DNA from: Mycobacterium sp. 852002-10029_SCH5224772
GTDB lineage: Bacteria; Actinomycetota; Actinomycetes; Mycobacteriales; Mycobacteriaceae
Length of the DNA: 64,000 nucleotides
Assembly: GCF_001667315.1 (NCBI RefSeq)
Contig: NZ_LZHT01000015.1
Span: 1 to 64,000, forward strand
Direction: 5' to 3'
Part shown: in pieces, positions 8,772 to 18,518 of the stretch
Numbering within the stretch: position 1 is the stretch's first letter
Layout of the letters: every line of letters starts with the position of its first letter
Position numbers and translations under genes: made by a program
The notes under the pieces: model-generated
The model's input: only the letters and a program-made list of their open reading frames with translations
What the model was told of the DNA's origin: nothing
Database searches by the model: none

Positions 8772-9688
8772 CGCAGCGGGTCCGGTTCGGCCGCGCGAGC
8801 GTGTCGCGGGTCCTAGAACTCCGGTTCTCGTTGGGCACAACGTCTTTCCCCCGCACCCCGCAGTCGGGCTGGCACGACAATGCCGACTTGCTGGTGCCCG
8901 ACTTTTTCGATCCCGACACCGATCAGTGGCACATTGCGGTGCAGAGCTGGGTCATCCAGACCGACGGCCTGACCGTCATCGTGGACACCGGCGTCGGCAA
9001 CGACCGGCTGCGCCCGCACATGCCGCCGCTGGATCACCTGAACACGGCATTCTTGAGCGCGCTCGGATCGGCGGGTATCGACCGCAACGCCGTCGACGTG
9101 GTGGTCAACACCCACCTGCATTCGGACCACGTTGGCTGGAACACCATGCTCGAAAACGACGCATGGGTGCCGACATTCCCCAACGCCCGGTATCTGCTGC
9201 CCGACGCCGACTACTGCCACTTCGAACCCGACGGGCCCGCGGGGCGCGCGACGCCGCACACCGAGGCCGAACACGCCCAGCAGCGCGGCGACCAGCTGGT
9301 GTTCGCGGACAGCGTGTTACCCATTGCTGGTGCGGGACAACTGATCCGGTGGTCGGACGACTACCCGATCAGCCAGTCGCTGCGGCTGCGACCCGCCCCC
9401 GGGCACACACCGGGCTCCTCGGTGCTGTGGCTGGATGCGGGTCAACCGGCGGTGTTCGTCGGCGATCTCACGCACAGCCCGCTGCAACTGCGCCGGCCCG
9501 GCGACGCGTGCGCCTTCGACGTAGACGCCGCCGCGGGCGCGGTTACCCGCCGGCGCATCTTCACCGAGGCCGCACAGGCGAAAGCGACGGTGATACCCGC
9601 GCACTATCCCGGCCGCGGGGGCGCGACGATCCGCGCCGCCGACGACCAATTCGAAGTCGATCACTGGTTGGACATTCCAGCGCTGTGA
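8768..9688 (+). CDS. Metallo-beta-lactamase-fold hydrolase, lactonase-like
   Basis: A 306-residue MBL-fold protein. The zinc motif HxHxDH is present as NTHLHSDHVGW, with further ligands in APGHTPGSSVLW, FVGDLTHSPLQL and VIPAHYPGRG. The N-terminus (FSLGTTSFPRTPQSGW) and overall layout resemble hydrolases annotated as lactonase or AHL-lactonase-like. It overlaps the aldolase stop by ATGA, so it belongs to the serA2-fucA operon. As I remember M. tuberculosis, no counterpart lies between Rv0727c and Rv0726c, so this gene is an insertion or a lineage-specific retention. Lactone hydrolysis within the same sugar pathway is an inference from context. Confidence 0.85.
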   Translation: MTQRVRFGRASVSRVLELRFSLGTTSFPRTPQSGWHDNADLLVPDFFDPDTDQWHIAVQSWVIQTDGLTVIVDTGVGNDRLRPHMPPLDHLNTAFLSALGSAGIDRNAVDVVVNTHLHSDHVGWNTMLENDAWVPTFPNARYLLPDADYCHFEPDGPAGRATPHTEAEHAQQRGDQLVFADSVLPIAGAGQLIRWSDDYPISQSLRLRPAPGHTPGSSVLWLDAGQPAVFVGDLTHSPLQLRRPGDACAFDVDAAAGAVTRRRIFTEAAQAKATVIPAHYPGRGGATIRAADDQFEVDHWLDIPAL

Positions 9689-9689
9689 C

Positions 9690-9887
9690 GCGCCACTTCG
9701 CCGCTGATCGAACGCGACCTTGACCGCGCCGCTGTTGCCCTGACCGGCGATCGCCAAAAAGGCGTCGCGCCAACGCGGTAACCCAAACGTATGGGTGACG
9801 TAGGTCCACTCGGTGGGCGGCGGCCAGGGCCGCGCCCGATCCCGACAAGGCACCCGTGATGGCCACCCGCTTGCCCGCGTACGCCAT
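9690..9887 (-). pseudogene. Chimeric remnant: SDR N-terminus joined to Zn-dehydrogenase C-terminus
   Basis: Reading minus from an ATG at 9887 gives [20 protein letters not shown], the opening Rossmann motif of a short-chain dehydrogenase. After about 26 codons the coding sense moves to another frame: [19 protein letters not shown], then AGQGNSGAVKVAFDQR. That looks like the C-terminal tail of a zinc-type medium-chain dehydrogenase. Two different dehydrogenase ends therefore appear to have been fused by a deletion. No intact gene remains in this stretch. Family assignment of such short pieces is by eye. Confidence 0.5.
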
Positions 9888-9984
9888 CAGTAAAGGTTGC
9901 CGAGAATCGCGGGCAGCGTACAGTGGGAGCAGCTTGTTATATCGGCTAAATATTAGATTGACTACCTCCGATAGGGGCACAACC

Positions 9985-10929
9985 ATGACTTCCACCAGGT
10001 ACGAGGGCGACACCTGGGACCTCGCCTCCAGCGTGGGCGTGACCGCGACCATGGTCGCGGCGGCCCGCGCGATGGCCACGCGCGCCGAGCGCCCGCTGAT
10101 CAACGATCCGTTCGCCGAGCCGTTGGTCAAGTTGGTCGGCGTCGACCTGCTCACCCGGCTGGCCAGCGGCGAGCTGGACCCGGCCGAGCTGAACGACGTC
10201 CACGACGGCGCCGCCGGGTCCGCCGGGGCGATGTCACGGATGGCCGACAACATGGCGGTGCGCACCAAATTCTTCGACGAGTTCTTCACCGACGCCACGA
10301 ACGCGGGCATCCAGCAGGCGGTGATCCTGGCCTCCGGGCTGGACGCGCGTGCCTACCGGCTGGCGTGGCCGGCCGGGACGGTGGTCTACGAGGTGGACCA
10401 GCCGCGGGTCATCGAATTCAAAACCCGCTCGCTGGCCGAGCTGGGCGCGGCGCCGACCGCCGAGCGGCGGGTCGTGGCCGTCGATCTGCGCGACGACTGG
10501 CCCGCCGCGCTGCGGGCCGCCGGGTTCGACCCGGCGCGGCCGGCGGCGTGGAGCGCCGAGGGCCTGCTCGGCTACCTGCCCCCGGACGCCCAGGATCGCC
10601 TGCTGGACACCATCACCGAGCTCAGCGCGCCGGGCAGCCGGCTGGCCACCGAGAGCGCGCCCAACCCCGAGCCCGGCGACGACGAGAAGCTGAAGGAGCG
10701 CATGCAGACGATCTCCGAGCGTTGGCGTGCGCACGGGTTCGATCTCGACATGGCGGGGCTGGTCTACTTCGGCGAACGCAACGAGGCCGCCCCCTACCTG
10801 GCCGATCACGGTTGGCGGCTGAACAGCGCCAGCATCCGGGATCTGTTCGCCGCCAACGGGCTTGACCCGCTCAGCGACGACGACATGCGCATGGGCGAGA
10901 TGCTCTACACGAGTGGCACCTATGAGTGA
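9985..10929 (+). CDS. TIGR00027-type SAM-dependent methyltransferase, copy 2
   Basis: A 314-residue paralogue of the gene at 4106, with [65 protein letters not shown] and [20 protein letters not shown]. The acidic insert after the second motif ([17 protein letters not shown]) differs in length and content from the other copies, as does the C-terminus ([12 protein letters not shown]). The ATG at 9985 follows a GGGG tract. It is first in a run of three same-strand paralogues with almost no spacing, so they probably form one operon (the Rv0726c-Rv0725c-Rv0724A area). Confidence 0.9.
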   Translation: MTSTRYEGDTWDLASSVGVTATMVAAARAMATRAERPLINDPFAEPLVKLVGVDLLTRLASGELDPAELNDVHDGAAGSAGAMSRMADNMAVRTKFFDEFFTDATNAGIQQAVILASGLDARAYRLAWPAGTVVYEVDQPRVIEFKTRSLAELGAAPTAERRVVAVDLRDDWPAALRAAGFDPARPAAWSAEGLLGYLPPDAQDRLLDTITELSAPGSRLATESAPNPEPGDDEKLKERMQTISERWRAHGFDLDMAGLVYFGERNEAAPYLADHGWRLNSASIRDLFAANGLDPLSDDDMRMGEMLYTSGTYE

Positions 10930-11830
10930 GGGACGCGCCGACGGCGACAGCTGGGGGCCGGCACACAGCGTGGGAGCGACGGCCACGATGGTCGCCGCCT
11001 CCCGCGCGGTGGCGTCGAAGGGGCCCGATGCGCTGCTCGACGATCCGCTGGCCGACCCGTTGGTCCGCGCCGTGGGGCTGGATCCGTTCATCCGGATCAT
11101 CGACGGGGAGATCGACTTCGAGGACGATCCGCTGTTCAACCGCAGGGCGCGGGCCGAACAGATCACGGTGCGCACCAGGTTTTTCGACGACTTCTTCACC
11201 GGCGCCACGCACGACGGTGTGCGCCAGGCGGTGATCCTCGCCTCCGGCCTGGACACCAGGGCCTACCGCCTGCGGTGGCCGGCGGGAACCGTGGTCTACG
11301 AGATCGACCAGCCCGACGTCATCGCCTTCAAGACGAACACGCTGGCCGGGCTCGGCGCGGCCCCCACCGCGCAGCACCGCACGATCAGCATCGACCTGCG
11401 CGATGACTGGCCGGCGGCCTTGCGCGAGGGGGGTTTTGACGTCACCCAGCCCGCCGCGTGGAGCGCCGAAGGGCTGCTGCCCTACCTGCCGCCCGAAGCT
11501 CAGGACCGGCTGTTCGACAACATCACGGCGCTGTCCGCCCCGGGCAGCCGGGTGGCGACCGAACACGTGCCCGACCCTAACGCGTTCTCCGACGAGCGCT
11601 TGGCGCGCATCTCGCAGCGGTGGCAGCGCTTCGGCTTCAACCTCAATGCGGCCGACCTGTTCTACCGGGGCGAACGCAAGGTTGTCGTCGACTATCTGAG
11701 CGGCCACGGCTGGCGGGTGAGCGCCCATCCCGCCCGGGAGTTGTACGCCCGCAACGGGTTTGAGTTCCCCGAGGACGAGATGGCGGCCACCTTCGGTGAC
11801 CTGAGCTACGTCGCCGCGACCCGCGAGTAA
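10922..11830 (+). CDS. TIGR00027-type SAM-dependent methyltransferase, copy 3
   Basis: A 302-residue member of the same family, overlapping the end of copy 2 by 8 bp. It carries [21 protein letters not shown] (the usual DLASS is changed to GPAHS), [44 protein letters not shown] and [20 protein letters not shown]. The SAM motif has T where other copies have A (GLDTRAY). The N-terminal helix is the most divergent of the four, which may reflect a different partner or substrate. The ATG at 10922 is the only start that fits the family N-terminus. Confidence 0.9.
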   Translation: MSEGRADGDSWGPAHSVGATATMVAASRAVASKGPDALLDDPLADPLVRAVGLDPFIRIIDGEIDFEDDPLFNRRARAEQITVRTRFFDDFFTGATHDGVRQAVILASGLDTRAYRLRWPAGTVVYEIDQPDVIAFKTNTLAGLGAAPTAQHRTISIDLRDDWPAALREGGFDVTQPAAWSAEGLLPYLPPEAQDRLFDNITALSAPGSRVATEHVPDPNAFSDERLARISQRWQRFGFNLNAADLFYRGERKVVVDYLSGHGWRVSAHPARELYARNGFEFPEDEMAATFGDLSYVAATRE

Positions 11831-11840
11831 GGTTCTGTCC

Positions 11841-12755
11841 ATGCCACGCACTCACGACGACAATTGGGATCTGGCGTCCAGCGTCGGCGCCACCGCGACG
11901 ATGGTCGCGGCCGGGCGCGCGATGGCGACCAAGGATCCGCGCGGTCTGATCAACGATCCGTTCGCCGAGCCACTGGTGCGCGCGGTCGGGGTGGATTTCT
12001 TCACCAAGATGATGGACGGCGAGCTCGATATCGACGCGATCGAGAACGCCTCGTCGGTGCGCTTCCAGGCGATGATCGACGGAATGACGGTGCGCACCAA
12101 GTACTTCGATGATTACTTCATCGACGCCACCGGCTCCGGGGTGCGTCAGGTCGTCATCCTGGCGTCCGGCCTGGATGCGCGCGCCTACCGGTTGTCGTGG
12201 CCGGGCGGCACGGTGGTCTACGAGATCGACCAGCCGCAGGTGATCGAGTTCAAGACGACCACGCTGGCCGGCATCGGCGCAAAACCGACCGCCGACCGGC
12301 GCACCGTCGGCATCGACCTGCGGGCGGACTGGCCCACCGCGCTGAAGGACGCCGGATTCGACACGGCGGCGCCGACGGCGTGGCTGGCCGAGGGCCTGCT
12401 GATCTACCTGCCACCGGACGCCCAGGACCGGCTGTTCGACAACATCACCGCGCTCAGCGCGCCCGGCAGCACCATCGCCACCGAATTCGTGCCCGGCATC
12501 GTGGATTTCGACGCCGAGAGGGTGCGGGAGATGTCCGGGTCGTTCCGGGACCACGGCGTGGACATCGACATGGCCTCGCTGGTGTACACCGGCGAACGCA
12601 ACCATGTCGTGGACTATCTGTCGAGCATCGGCTGGCACGCCCAGGGCATTACCCGAACCGAGCTCTTCCAGCGGGGCGGCTTCGACGTGCCCGCCCCGGA
12701 GAACGACGACCCGCTCGGCGAAATCGTCTTCATCAGCGGCAGGCTATCCGGCTAG
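11841..12755 (+). CDS. TIGR00027-type SAM-dependent methyltransferase, copy 4
   Basis: A 304-residue paralogue starting 10 bp after copy 3. The motifs are [66 protein letters not shown] and [25 protein letters not shown] has become WLAEG. The C-terminal region ([20 protein letters not shown]) differs from its neighbours. It ends 5 bp from the convergent sppA. The tandem arrangement and strong similarity across copies 2-4 indicate local duplication followed by divergence. Confidence 0.9.
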   Translation: MPRTHDDNWDLASSVGATATMVAAGRAMATKDPRGLINDPFAEPLVRAVGVDFFTKMMDGELDIDAIENASSVRFQAMIDGMTVRTKYFDDYFIDATGSGVRQVVILASGLDARAYRLSWPGGTVVYEIDQPQVIEFKTTTLAGIGAKPTADRRTVGIDLRADWPTALKDAGFDTAAPTAWLAEGLLIYLPPDAQDRLFDNITALSAPGSTIATEFVPGIVDFDAERVREMSGSFRDHGVDIDMASLVYTGERNHVVDYLSSIGWHAQGITRTELFQRGGFDVPAPENDDPLGEIVFISGRLSG

Positions 12756-12760
12756 CGCGG

Positions 12761-14548
12761 CTAGAGCCGCCACGGCCCCACCCACAGCGCGCTGGCGCCG
12801 CTGAAGGATCGTTCGACGTTGTCCACGACGGCGCCGATAGTGCGGCCCAGCAGCGCGCCCAGCGCGTCGGGCAGCGACGCGGCAGCCGGTTGCGAGGAAG
12901 CCTGCGGCCGAAGCATGTCCAGCAGCGAACCACTCGGGTAGGTGACGATGCGCACCTCGGTGTCCTCGTCCAGTCCGGCAAGGATTTTCGCGCGGCGCAA
13001 CGCGGTGCGGAACCCGCCCAGCTCGTCGACCAGGCCCCGCTCCAGCGCGTCGGCACCCGTCCAGACCCGGCCCCGCGCGACCCGGTCGACGGCATCGGTG
13101 GTCAGATTGCGGCCGTCGGCGACCCGCTCCACGAAGTCCGCGTACACCAGGTCGGCCTCGGCCTCCCGGTGGGCGCGCTGCTCCGGGGTGAATGGTGCAT
13201 CGATCGCCCAGGCGTCGGCATTGGCGTTGGTGCGCACCGTGTCCGACCCGACGCCCAGCCGCGCCAGCAGATCACGGATCACCAGCTTGCCGGTGAGCAC
13301 ACCGATCGACCCGGTGATCGTTGCCGGGCTGGCGACGATCGCGTCGGCCGCCACCGCGATGTAGTAGCCGCCGGAGGCGGCGACCGCACCCATCGACGCC
13401 ACCACCGGTTTGCCGCGTTTGCGTGCCCTTTTCACCTCGCGCCAAAGGGTTTCCGACGCGGTGACGGAGCCGCCGGGGCTGTTGACCCGTAGCACGATCG
13501 CGGACACCGAATCGTCGGCGGCGGCTTCCCGCAGCGCCGGCGCGATGGTGTCACTACCGACCGTGGAGGCGCCGAACGGCAGGAACTGGGGCCCGCCCCG
13601 CCCGTCGACGATCGTCCCATCGATGTTGATGACGGCCACCTTCGGCTTGGGACGGCGACCGGGCACCGAGGGCATCGGCGGGGCCAGCCTCGACCGGGTC
13701 GCACCCGCATAGCGCGACACATACAGCCGGGGCGGCTCGCCGTCCTCGGGATTCTCGTCCGAATGGCCTCGCGGCCCAACGAGTTCCGCGATCCGGGCGT
13801 AGGCCTCGTCACGGAATCCGATCTGGTCGACCAGGCCCGAGGACACGGCCTCCTCGCGCAACAGCGGCGCACGGTCGGCCAGCGCGTCGAGCACTTTCGC
13901 ATCGAACTTGCGTGATTGCGCGACCGCCTGCCACACCTGTTCCCGGATGCTCTCCAACATCCGGGTAACCGCCTCCCGGTGGGCCTCGGTGAAACCGTGC
14001 TCGGTGAAACGGTTTGCCGCCGACTTGTATTCGCCGCGCGCGACGACTTCGGCTTCGATGCCGGCCTTGTCGAACGCGTCGCGCAAAAACGTGGCGTTGC
14101 TGGCGAAGCCGATCAGCCCGACGCTGCCCGCGGGCTGCATCCAGACCTCGCCGAAGGCCGAGGCCAGGTAGTACGACAACGTGCCGGGGTAGGTCTCGGC
14201 CCACGCCAGTGAGGGCTTGGCGGCGGTGAACGCCACGATGGCCTCGCGCAGCTCCTCCACCGCGGCCGCCGGTGACGCCGTCAGCTGCACGCGGGCGATC
14301 AGCCCGGCGACCCGCGGATCCTCGGCCGCCCGGTAGATGGCCGACACCGTGTCGCGCAGCGACACCGGTCGGTTCCCCCCGGTGATCATCGCCAGCGGGT
14401 CGAAGCCCGACGTCTCCGGCGGCATGGAGCGCAGATCCAACTCGAGCACACAGCCGTTGGGCACGCCGTGATGGCGGGCGGTATCGACCCGGCCGGCCAG
14501 GGCACGGACCTCGTCGACACCGGGTATCGGGGGCAGGAAAGCGAACAT
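12761..14548 (-). CDS. sppA: Signal peptide peptidase / protease IV (SppA)
   Basis: A 595-residue serine protease of family S49 with two tandem domains, the long SppA form that degrades cleaved signal peptides. The likely catalytic dyad follows the E. coli arrangement: Lys175 in the N-domain (ARGEYKSAANRF) and Ser392 in the C-domain (GAVAASGGYYIAVAAD). The oxyanion-region motif LRVNSPGGSVTASE is at residues 353-366. No N-terminal transmembrane segment is evident, unlike E. coli SppA, so membrane attachment may differ. It corresponds to Rv0724. It is divergent from the LLM oxidoreductase gene with only 38 bp between starts. Confidence 0.92.
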   Translation of the reverse strand: MFAFLPPIPGVDEVRALAGRVDTARHHGVPNGCVLELDLRSMPPETSGFDPLAMITGGNRPVSLRDTVSAIYRAAEDPRVAGLIARVQLTASPAAAVEELREAIVAFTAAKPSLAWAETYPGTLSYYLASAFGEVWMQPAGSVGLIGFASNATFLRDAFDKAGIEAEVVARGEYKSAANRFTEHGFTEAHREAVTRMLESIREQVWQAVAQSRKFDAKVLDALADRAPLLREEAVSSGLVDQIGFRDEAYARIAELVGPRGHSDENPEDGEPPRLYVSRYAGATRSRLAPPMPSVPGRRPKPKVAVINIDGTIVDGRGGPQFLPFGASTVGSDTIAPALREAAADDSVSAIVLRVNSPGGSVTASETLWREVKRARKRGKPVVASMGAVAASGGYYIAVAADAIVASPATITGSIGVLTGKLVIRDLLARLGVGSDTVRTNANADAWAIDAPFTPEQRAHREAEADLVYADFVERVADGRNLTTDAVDRVARGRVWTGADALERGLVDELGGFRTALRRAKILAGLDEDTEVRIVTYPSGSLLDMLRPQASSQPAAASLPDALGALLGRTIGAVVDNVERSFSGASALWVGPWRL

Positions 14549-14586
14549 GTCTGCAGACTACCGAGAGTCCGCCGTACGGTGGTCCG

Positions 14587-15525
14587 GTGAGGTTTTCCAT
14601 CGCCATCCCGCAGTTCGACTACGACGGTTCTGGCGATGGTTTCGACGCGGCGGGGCTGCGGTCCTTTCTGGCCCGCGCCGAGGAGCTTGGGTTCGAGGGT
14701 GGCTGGGTGCTCGAACAGGTCATCGGTCCCGCACCGCTGCTGGCACCGCTGGAGTTGCTGGCCTATTGCGCCGCCTGCACCGAGCGGCTGCGCCTGGGCG
14801 TCGGCGTGCTGGTGACCTCGCTGCACGAGCCACTTCAGTTGGGCTCGGCGATCACCGCCGTCGACCGACTCAGCCACGGCCGCCTCGACATTGGTGTCGC
14901 CCCCGGGGGCGGTCGGCGGAAATTCGCTGCCTTCGGCGTGGACAAGGACACCTTCGTCTCGTACTTCACCGAGGGCCTGGAGCTGATGAAGGCCGCCTGG
15001 TCCGACGAGCCCCGGGTGACTTTTCATGGCCGGTTCCGCGACGTCGACGACCTTCCCGTGGCGCCCAAGCCGGTGCAGCGACCGCACCCGCCGATCTGGT
15101 TCGGCGGCCAGGCCCCCAAGGCGCTGGCCCGCGCCGTGCGGCACGGCGATTCGTTCCTGGGCGCCGGCTCCTCGACCACCGAGGCATTCGCCGGGGCCGT
15201 CGCCGTCGTGCGCCGCGAGCTCGACGAGCAACACAAGGACCCCGCCGGCTTCACCATCGCCAAGCGGGTCTACCTGGCCGTTGACGACGACGCCGCCAGG
15301 GCCACCGAACGCGTGCTCGCCGGGCTGGACCGCATCTACGGGCGGATGCCCGGCGTGCAGGACGTGCCGGTGTCCGGCACCCCCGACGACGTGGCTCGCG
15401 GGCTGCGCGAGGTCATCGACGCCGGGGCGCAGATGCTGTTACTGAATCCCGTCGGCACCGGCGTCGCCGAGAACCGCGAGCAGATGGAACGCCTTGCCGC
15501 GGAAGTGATTCCGCGGCTGAGTTAG
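14587..15525 (+). CDS. LLM-class F420/flavin-dependent oxidoreductase
   Basis: A 312-residue luciferase-like monooxygenase-fold protein. It has the TIM-barrel opening FSIAIPQFDYDG, RLRLGVGVLVTSLHEP, AITAVDRLSHGRLDIGVAPGGG, and the cofactor-phosphate stretch PHPPIWFGGQAPKALARAVRHGD. Mycobacterial members use either F420 or FMN; the sequence alone does not settle which. The start is the GTG at 14587. No counterpart sits between Rv0724 and Rv0723 in M. tuberculosis as I recall it, so this is an accessory insertion between sppA and the spc operon. It converges on rplO with 11 bp between stops. Confidence 0.85.
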   Translation: MRFSIAIPQFDYDGSGDGFDAAGLRSFLARAEELGFEGGWVLEQVIGPAPLLAPLELLAYCAACTERLRLGVGVLVTSLHEPLQLGSAITAVDRLSHGRLDIGVAPGGGRRKFAAFGVDKDTFVSYFTEGLELMKAAWSDEPRVTFHGRFRDVDDLPVAPKPVQRPHPPIWFGGQAPKALARAVRHGDSFLGAGSSTTEAFAGAVAVVRRELDEQHKDPAGFTIAKRVYLAVDDDAARATERVLAGLDRIYGRMPGVQDVPVSGTPDDVARGLREVIDAGAQMLLLNPVGTGVAENREQMERLAAEVIPRLS

Positions 15526-15536
15526 CGGCCCGGGGC

Positions 15537-15977
15537 CTACAGCTCGGTGGCCGAGCCGCCGGCGGCGGTGATCTTCTCGCGTGCGCTGCCGCTGAACTTG
15601 TGCGCGGACACCTCGATCTTGACCGTCAACTTGCCGTCGCCGAGGACCTTGACCAGAGAGTTCTTGCGAACGGCGCCCTTGGCCACCAACTCGTCCACGC
15701 CGATCGAACCACCCTGCGGGAAAAGCCGGTTGAGGTCGCCGACGTTGACGATCTCGTACTCGGTGCGGAACCGGTTCTTGAATCCCTTGAGCTTGGGCAG
15801 CCGCATGTGGATCGGCATCTGGCCACCCTCGAAGGTGGCCGGCACGTTCTTGCGTGCCTTGGTGCCCTTGGTGCCGCGGCCGGCGGTCTTGCCCTTGGAG
15901 CCTTCACCGCGGCCGACCCGAGTGCGGGCCGTCTTCGACCCGCGCGCGGGTTTGAGATCGTGCAGCTTGATCGTCAT
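15537..15977 (-). CDS. rplO: 50S ribosomal protein L15
   Basis: A 146-residue L15. The Gly/Lys/Arg-rich N-terminus ([17 protein letters not shown]) threads into 23S rRNA and the C-terminal fold has [14 protein letters not shown] sequence near [11 protein letters not shown]. It is the last gene of the spc operon here. Its ATG overlaps the rpmD stop (ATGA). In many bacteria secY follows L15 directly; here about 11 kb of other genes intervenes. Confidence 0.97.
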   Translation of the reverse strand: MTIKLHDLKPARGSKTARTRVGRGEGSKGKTAGRGTKGTKARKNVPATFEGGQMPIHMRLPKLKGFKNRFRTEYEIVNVGDLNRLFPQGGSIGVDELVAKGAVRKNSLVKVLGDGKLTVKIEVSAHKFSGSAREKITAAGGSATEL

Positions 15978-16189
15978 TTCTTGCCACCTCCGGTCCCGGC
16001 GGTCGTCGCCTCGGCCGGCTCCACCTCGACGAGGTGGCTGACCACCGCGATCAGACCGCGGGTCTGCGCGTTGTCCTCGCGGATCACCGAGTGGCGGATC
16101 CGCCGCAAGCCCAGGGTGCGCAGGGACTCACGCTGCTTCCAGCGGGTCCCGATGGTGCTGCGCACCTGGGTGATCTTCAGTTGACTCAT
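15974..16189 (-). CDS. rpmD: 50S ribosomal protein L30
   Basis: A 71-residue L30 with the core [25 protein letters not shown]. After about residue 58 a short tail, [17 protein letters not shown], extends beyond the typical ~60-residue bacterial protein. It overlaps the rpsE stop and the rplO start by 4 bp each, so translation is coupled within the spc operon. Confidence 0.96.
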   Translation of the reverse strand: MSQLKITQVRSTIGTRWKQRESLRTLGLRRIRHSVIREDNAQTRGLIAVVSHLVEVEPAEATTAGTGGGKK

Positions 16190-16863
16190 GGTTGGGTCCT
16201 CGAAATCTGCGCCTCACGTGCCGCGGCACTGGCCAGCGCGTCGCTCTCCCGGCGCGCCTTGAGCATTCCGGCCGGCGCAACGTCCTCGATGGGCAGCCCG
16301 CGGCGAGCGGCCACCTCCTCGGGGCGCTGCAGCAGCTTGAGCGCGGTGACGGTCGCGTGCACCACGTTGATGGCGTTGTCGCTGCCCAGCGACTTGGCCA
16401 GGATGTCGTGCACGCCAGCGCATTCCAGCACCGCGCGGACCGCGCCACCGGCGATCACACCGGTACCCGGGCTGGCCGGGCGCAGCAGCACCACCCCGGC
16501 GGCCGCCTCGCCCTGTACCGGGTGGGTGATGGTCCCGCGAATGAGCGGCACCCGGAAGAAACTCTTGCGGGCCTCCTCGACGCCCTTGGCGATGGCCGCG
16601 GGAACTTCCTTGGCCTTGCCGTAGCCGACCCCGACCATGCCGTTGCCGTCACCGACGATCACCAGCGCGGTGAAGCTGAATCGCCGACCACCCTTGACCA
16701 CCTTGGAGACACGGTTGATGGCGACGACCCGCTCCAGGTAGTTGCTCTTGTCGCCGTCGCGGTCGCGGCCACGACCGCCGTCGCGCCGACCGCGGTTGTC
16801 GCGGTCGCCGCGCGAGTCACGGCTGTCGCCGGCGCCTTGTCCGCCGGCTGGCTGCTCCGCCAT
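16186..16863 (-). CDS. rpsE: 30S ribosomal protein S5
   Basis: A 225-residue S5, longer than the ~165 residues usual in bacteria. The first ~40 residues are a disordered, charged extension of Asp/Arg/Gly repeats ([19 protein letters not shown]). The double-stranded-RNA-binding-like domain and C-domain follow ([32 protein letters not shown] region, [16 protein letters not shown]). S5 helps decoding accuracy and mRNA entry. The extension is mycobacterial in character, but its composition here is extreme. Confidence 0.97.
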   Translation of the reverse strand: MAEQPAGGQGAGDSRDSRGDRDNRGRRDGGRGRDRDGDKSNYLERVVAINRVSKVVKGGRRFSFTALVIVGDGNGMVGVGYGKAKEVPAAIAKGVEEARKSFFRVPLIRGTITHPVQGEAAAGVVLLRPASPGTGVIAGGAVRAVLECAGVHDILAKSLGSDNAINVVHATVTALKLLQRPEEVAARRGLPIEDVAPAGMLKARRESDALASAAAREAQISRTQP

Positions 16864-16885
16864 TATGCGGTCCTCCCAGTAGTCA

Positions 16886-17293
16886 TCAGAACTTCAATCC
16901 GTTCTCGCGTGCGGCATCGGCCAGCGCCGCGATCCGTCCGCCGTAGGTGTATCCGCCACGGTCGAAGACCACGCTGTCGATGCCGGCGGCCTTGGCACGC
17001 TCGGCGATCAGCTGGCCCACCCGCACGCTACGGGCCTTCTTGTCTCCCTGCAGACTGCGCACGTCGTCCTCGATCGACGACGCGGCGGCCACCGTGGTCC
17101 CGTTCTCGTCGTTGACCAGTTGCACGTGAATGTGTCGCGCGGACCGGTTGACCACCAGCCGCGGACGCTGCGGGGTACCCTCGATCTTCTTGCGCAGCCG
17201 GGCGTGCCTACGCAGCCGGGAGACGCGCCGACTCGCGGATACGCTCTGCCCCACCGGCTTTCGCGCTGTGGTATCAGCCTGTGATTGCGCCAT
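16886..17293 (-). CDS. rplR: 50S ribosomal protein L18
   Basis: A 135-residue L18, the 5S rRNA-binding protein of the large subunit. It shows [20 protein letters not shown], the central [11 protein letters not shown], and the C-terminal [28 protein letters not shown]. The N-terminal ~20 residues are a basic extension. It is separated by 22 bp from rpsE and 2 bp from rplF within the spc operon. Confidence 0.97.
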   Translation of the reverse strand: MAQSQADTTARKPVGQSVSASRRVSRLRRHARLRKKIEGTPQRPRLVVNRSARHIHVQLVNDENGTTVAAASSIEDDVRSLQGDKKARSVRVGQLIAERAKAAGIDSVVFDRGGYTYGGRIAALADAARENGLKF

Positions 17294-17295
17294 GA

Positions 17296-17835
17296 TTACT
17301 TACCTGTCTTTCCGACCTTGCGGCGGATCTGCTCGCCCTCGTAGCGCACGCCCTTGCCCTTGTACGGGTCGGGGCGACGCAGACGGCGAATGTTCGCCGA
17401 GATCTGGCCGACCTTCTGCTTGTCGATCCCGGTGATGGTGAACTTCGTCGGCGACTGAACGGCGAACGTGATGCCGTCCGGTGCCTCGATCACCACGGGG
17501 TGGCTATAGCCCAGCGCGAACTCGAGGTTGGATCCCTTGAGCTGTACGCGGTAACCGACGCCGAAGATCTCCATCTTGGTGGTGTAACCCTGCGTCACGC
17601 CGGTGACCAGGTTGGACACCAGGGTGCGCGACAGCCCGTGCAGCGAGCGGTTGCGCCGCTCGTCGTTGGGGCGGGCCACCACGATCGCGCCATCATCGTT
17701 GCGCGCCACGGTGATCGGCTCGGCCACGGTCAGATCCAGGGTGCCCTTGGGGCCCTTCACCAAGACCTTCTGACCATCAATTGTTACGTCGACTCCGGCG
17801 GGAACCGGAACCGGCTGCTTACCAATACGCGACAT
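17296..17835 (-). CDS. rplF: 50S ribosomal protein L6
   Basis: A 179-residue L6 with two duplicated domains. It opens [17 protein letters not shown] and ends with the rRNA-contacting signature [19 protein letters not shown]. It lies near the sarcin-ricin loop and the factor-binding site. Gene spacing is tight (11 bp after rpsH, 2 bp before rplR), as expected inside the spc operon. Confidence 0.97.
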   Translation of the reverse strand: MSRIGKQPVPVPAGVDVTIDGQKVLVKGPKGTLDLTVAEPITVARNDDGAIVVARPNDERRNRSLHGLSRTLVSNLVTGVTQGYTTKMEIFGVGYRVQLKGSNLEFALGYSHPVVIEAPDGITFAVQSPTKFTITGIDKQKVGQISANIRRLRRPDPYKGKGVRYEGEQIRRKVGKTGK

Positions 17836-17846
17836 CTCTTACCCCC

Positions 17847-18245
17847 TCACCACACGTACGCGAGGACTTCGCCGCCCACGCCCTGCCGGGCTGCCTGGCG
17901 GTCGGTCAGCAGGCCCGAGGAGGTGGAGATGATCGCCACACCCAGGCCGCCGAGAACGCGCGGCAGATTGGTGGATTTCGCGTACACCCGCAAACCGGGC
18001 TTGGACACGCGGCGCAGGCCGGCGATGCTTCGCTCCCGGCTCGGCCCGTACTTGAGCTGAACGATCAGCGACTTGCCGACCCGAGCATCCTCGGTCCGGT
18101 AGTCGGTGATGTAGCCCTCGCTCTTGAGGATCTGGGCGATGTTTGCCTTGATCTTGGAGTGCGGCAACGTCACCTCGTCGTGATACGCCGAATTGGCGTT
18201 GCGCAGACGCGTCAAGAAGTCTGCGATCGGGTCCGTCATCGTCAT
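17847..18245 (-). CDS. rpsH: 30S ribosomal protein S8
   Basis: A 132-residue S8, a primary 16S rRNA binder that in E. coli also represses the spc operon by binding its mRNA. It has [25 protein letters not shown] at the N-terminus and the C-terminal signature [24 protein letters not shown]. An 84-bp gap separates it from rpsN upstream, the largest gap inside this operon. Confidence 0.97.
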   Translation of the reverse strand: MTMTDPIADFLTRLRNANSAYHDEVTLPHSKIKANIAQILKSEGYITDYRTEDARVGKSLIVQLKYGPSRERSIAGLRRVSKPGLRVYAKSTNLPRVLGGLGVAIISTSSGLLTDRQAARQGVGGEVLAYVW

Positions 18246-18329
18246 GACAGCGTTGGTACCTTCCTCGCGATGGTTCCCGGTCCGGGCCTGTCGCGCACCT
18301 TTTCTGGGTTGGTCTGGGGGATCTGGCTC

Positions 18330-18515
18330 TTACCAGCTGCTCTTTTGCACGCCGGGCAGTTCGCCCGCGTGCGCCATCTCGCGCAGGCAGATCCTGCACA
18401 GGCCGAATTTGCGGTAGACCGCGCGGGGGCGGCCGCACCTGTTGCAACGCGTGTAGCCGCGCACCGCGAACTTCGGCTTGCGTGCGGCCTTGTTGACCAG
18501 TGCCTTCTTTGCCAT
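18330..18515 (-). CDS. rpsN: 30S ribosomal protein S14, zinc-binding type Z
   Basis: A 61-residue short S14 with the zinc ribbon CxxC...CxxC ([20 protein letters not shown]). Mycobacteria usually also carry a cysteine-free paralogue elsewhere that is expressed under zinc starvation; this is the zinc-dependent housekeeping copy (Rv0717 position). It lies 3 bp downstream of rplE. Confidence 0.97.
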   Translation of the reverse strand: MAKKALVNKAARKPKFAVRGYTRCNRCGRPRAVYRKFGLCRICLREMAHAGELPGVQKSSW

Positions 18516-18518
18516 TAC

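Noticed and set aside
9317..9853. A 178-codon minus-strand frame spanning the 3' half of the MBL gene
   Set aside because: Only its first ~55 codons resemble a dehydrogenase tail, recorded as a remnant; the rest is antisense to the metallo-hydrolase.
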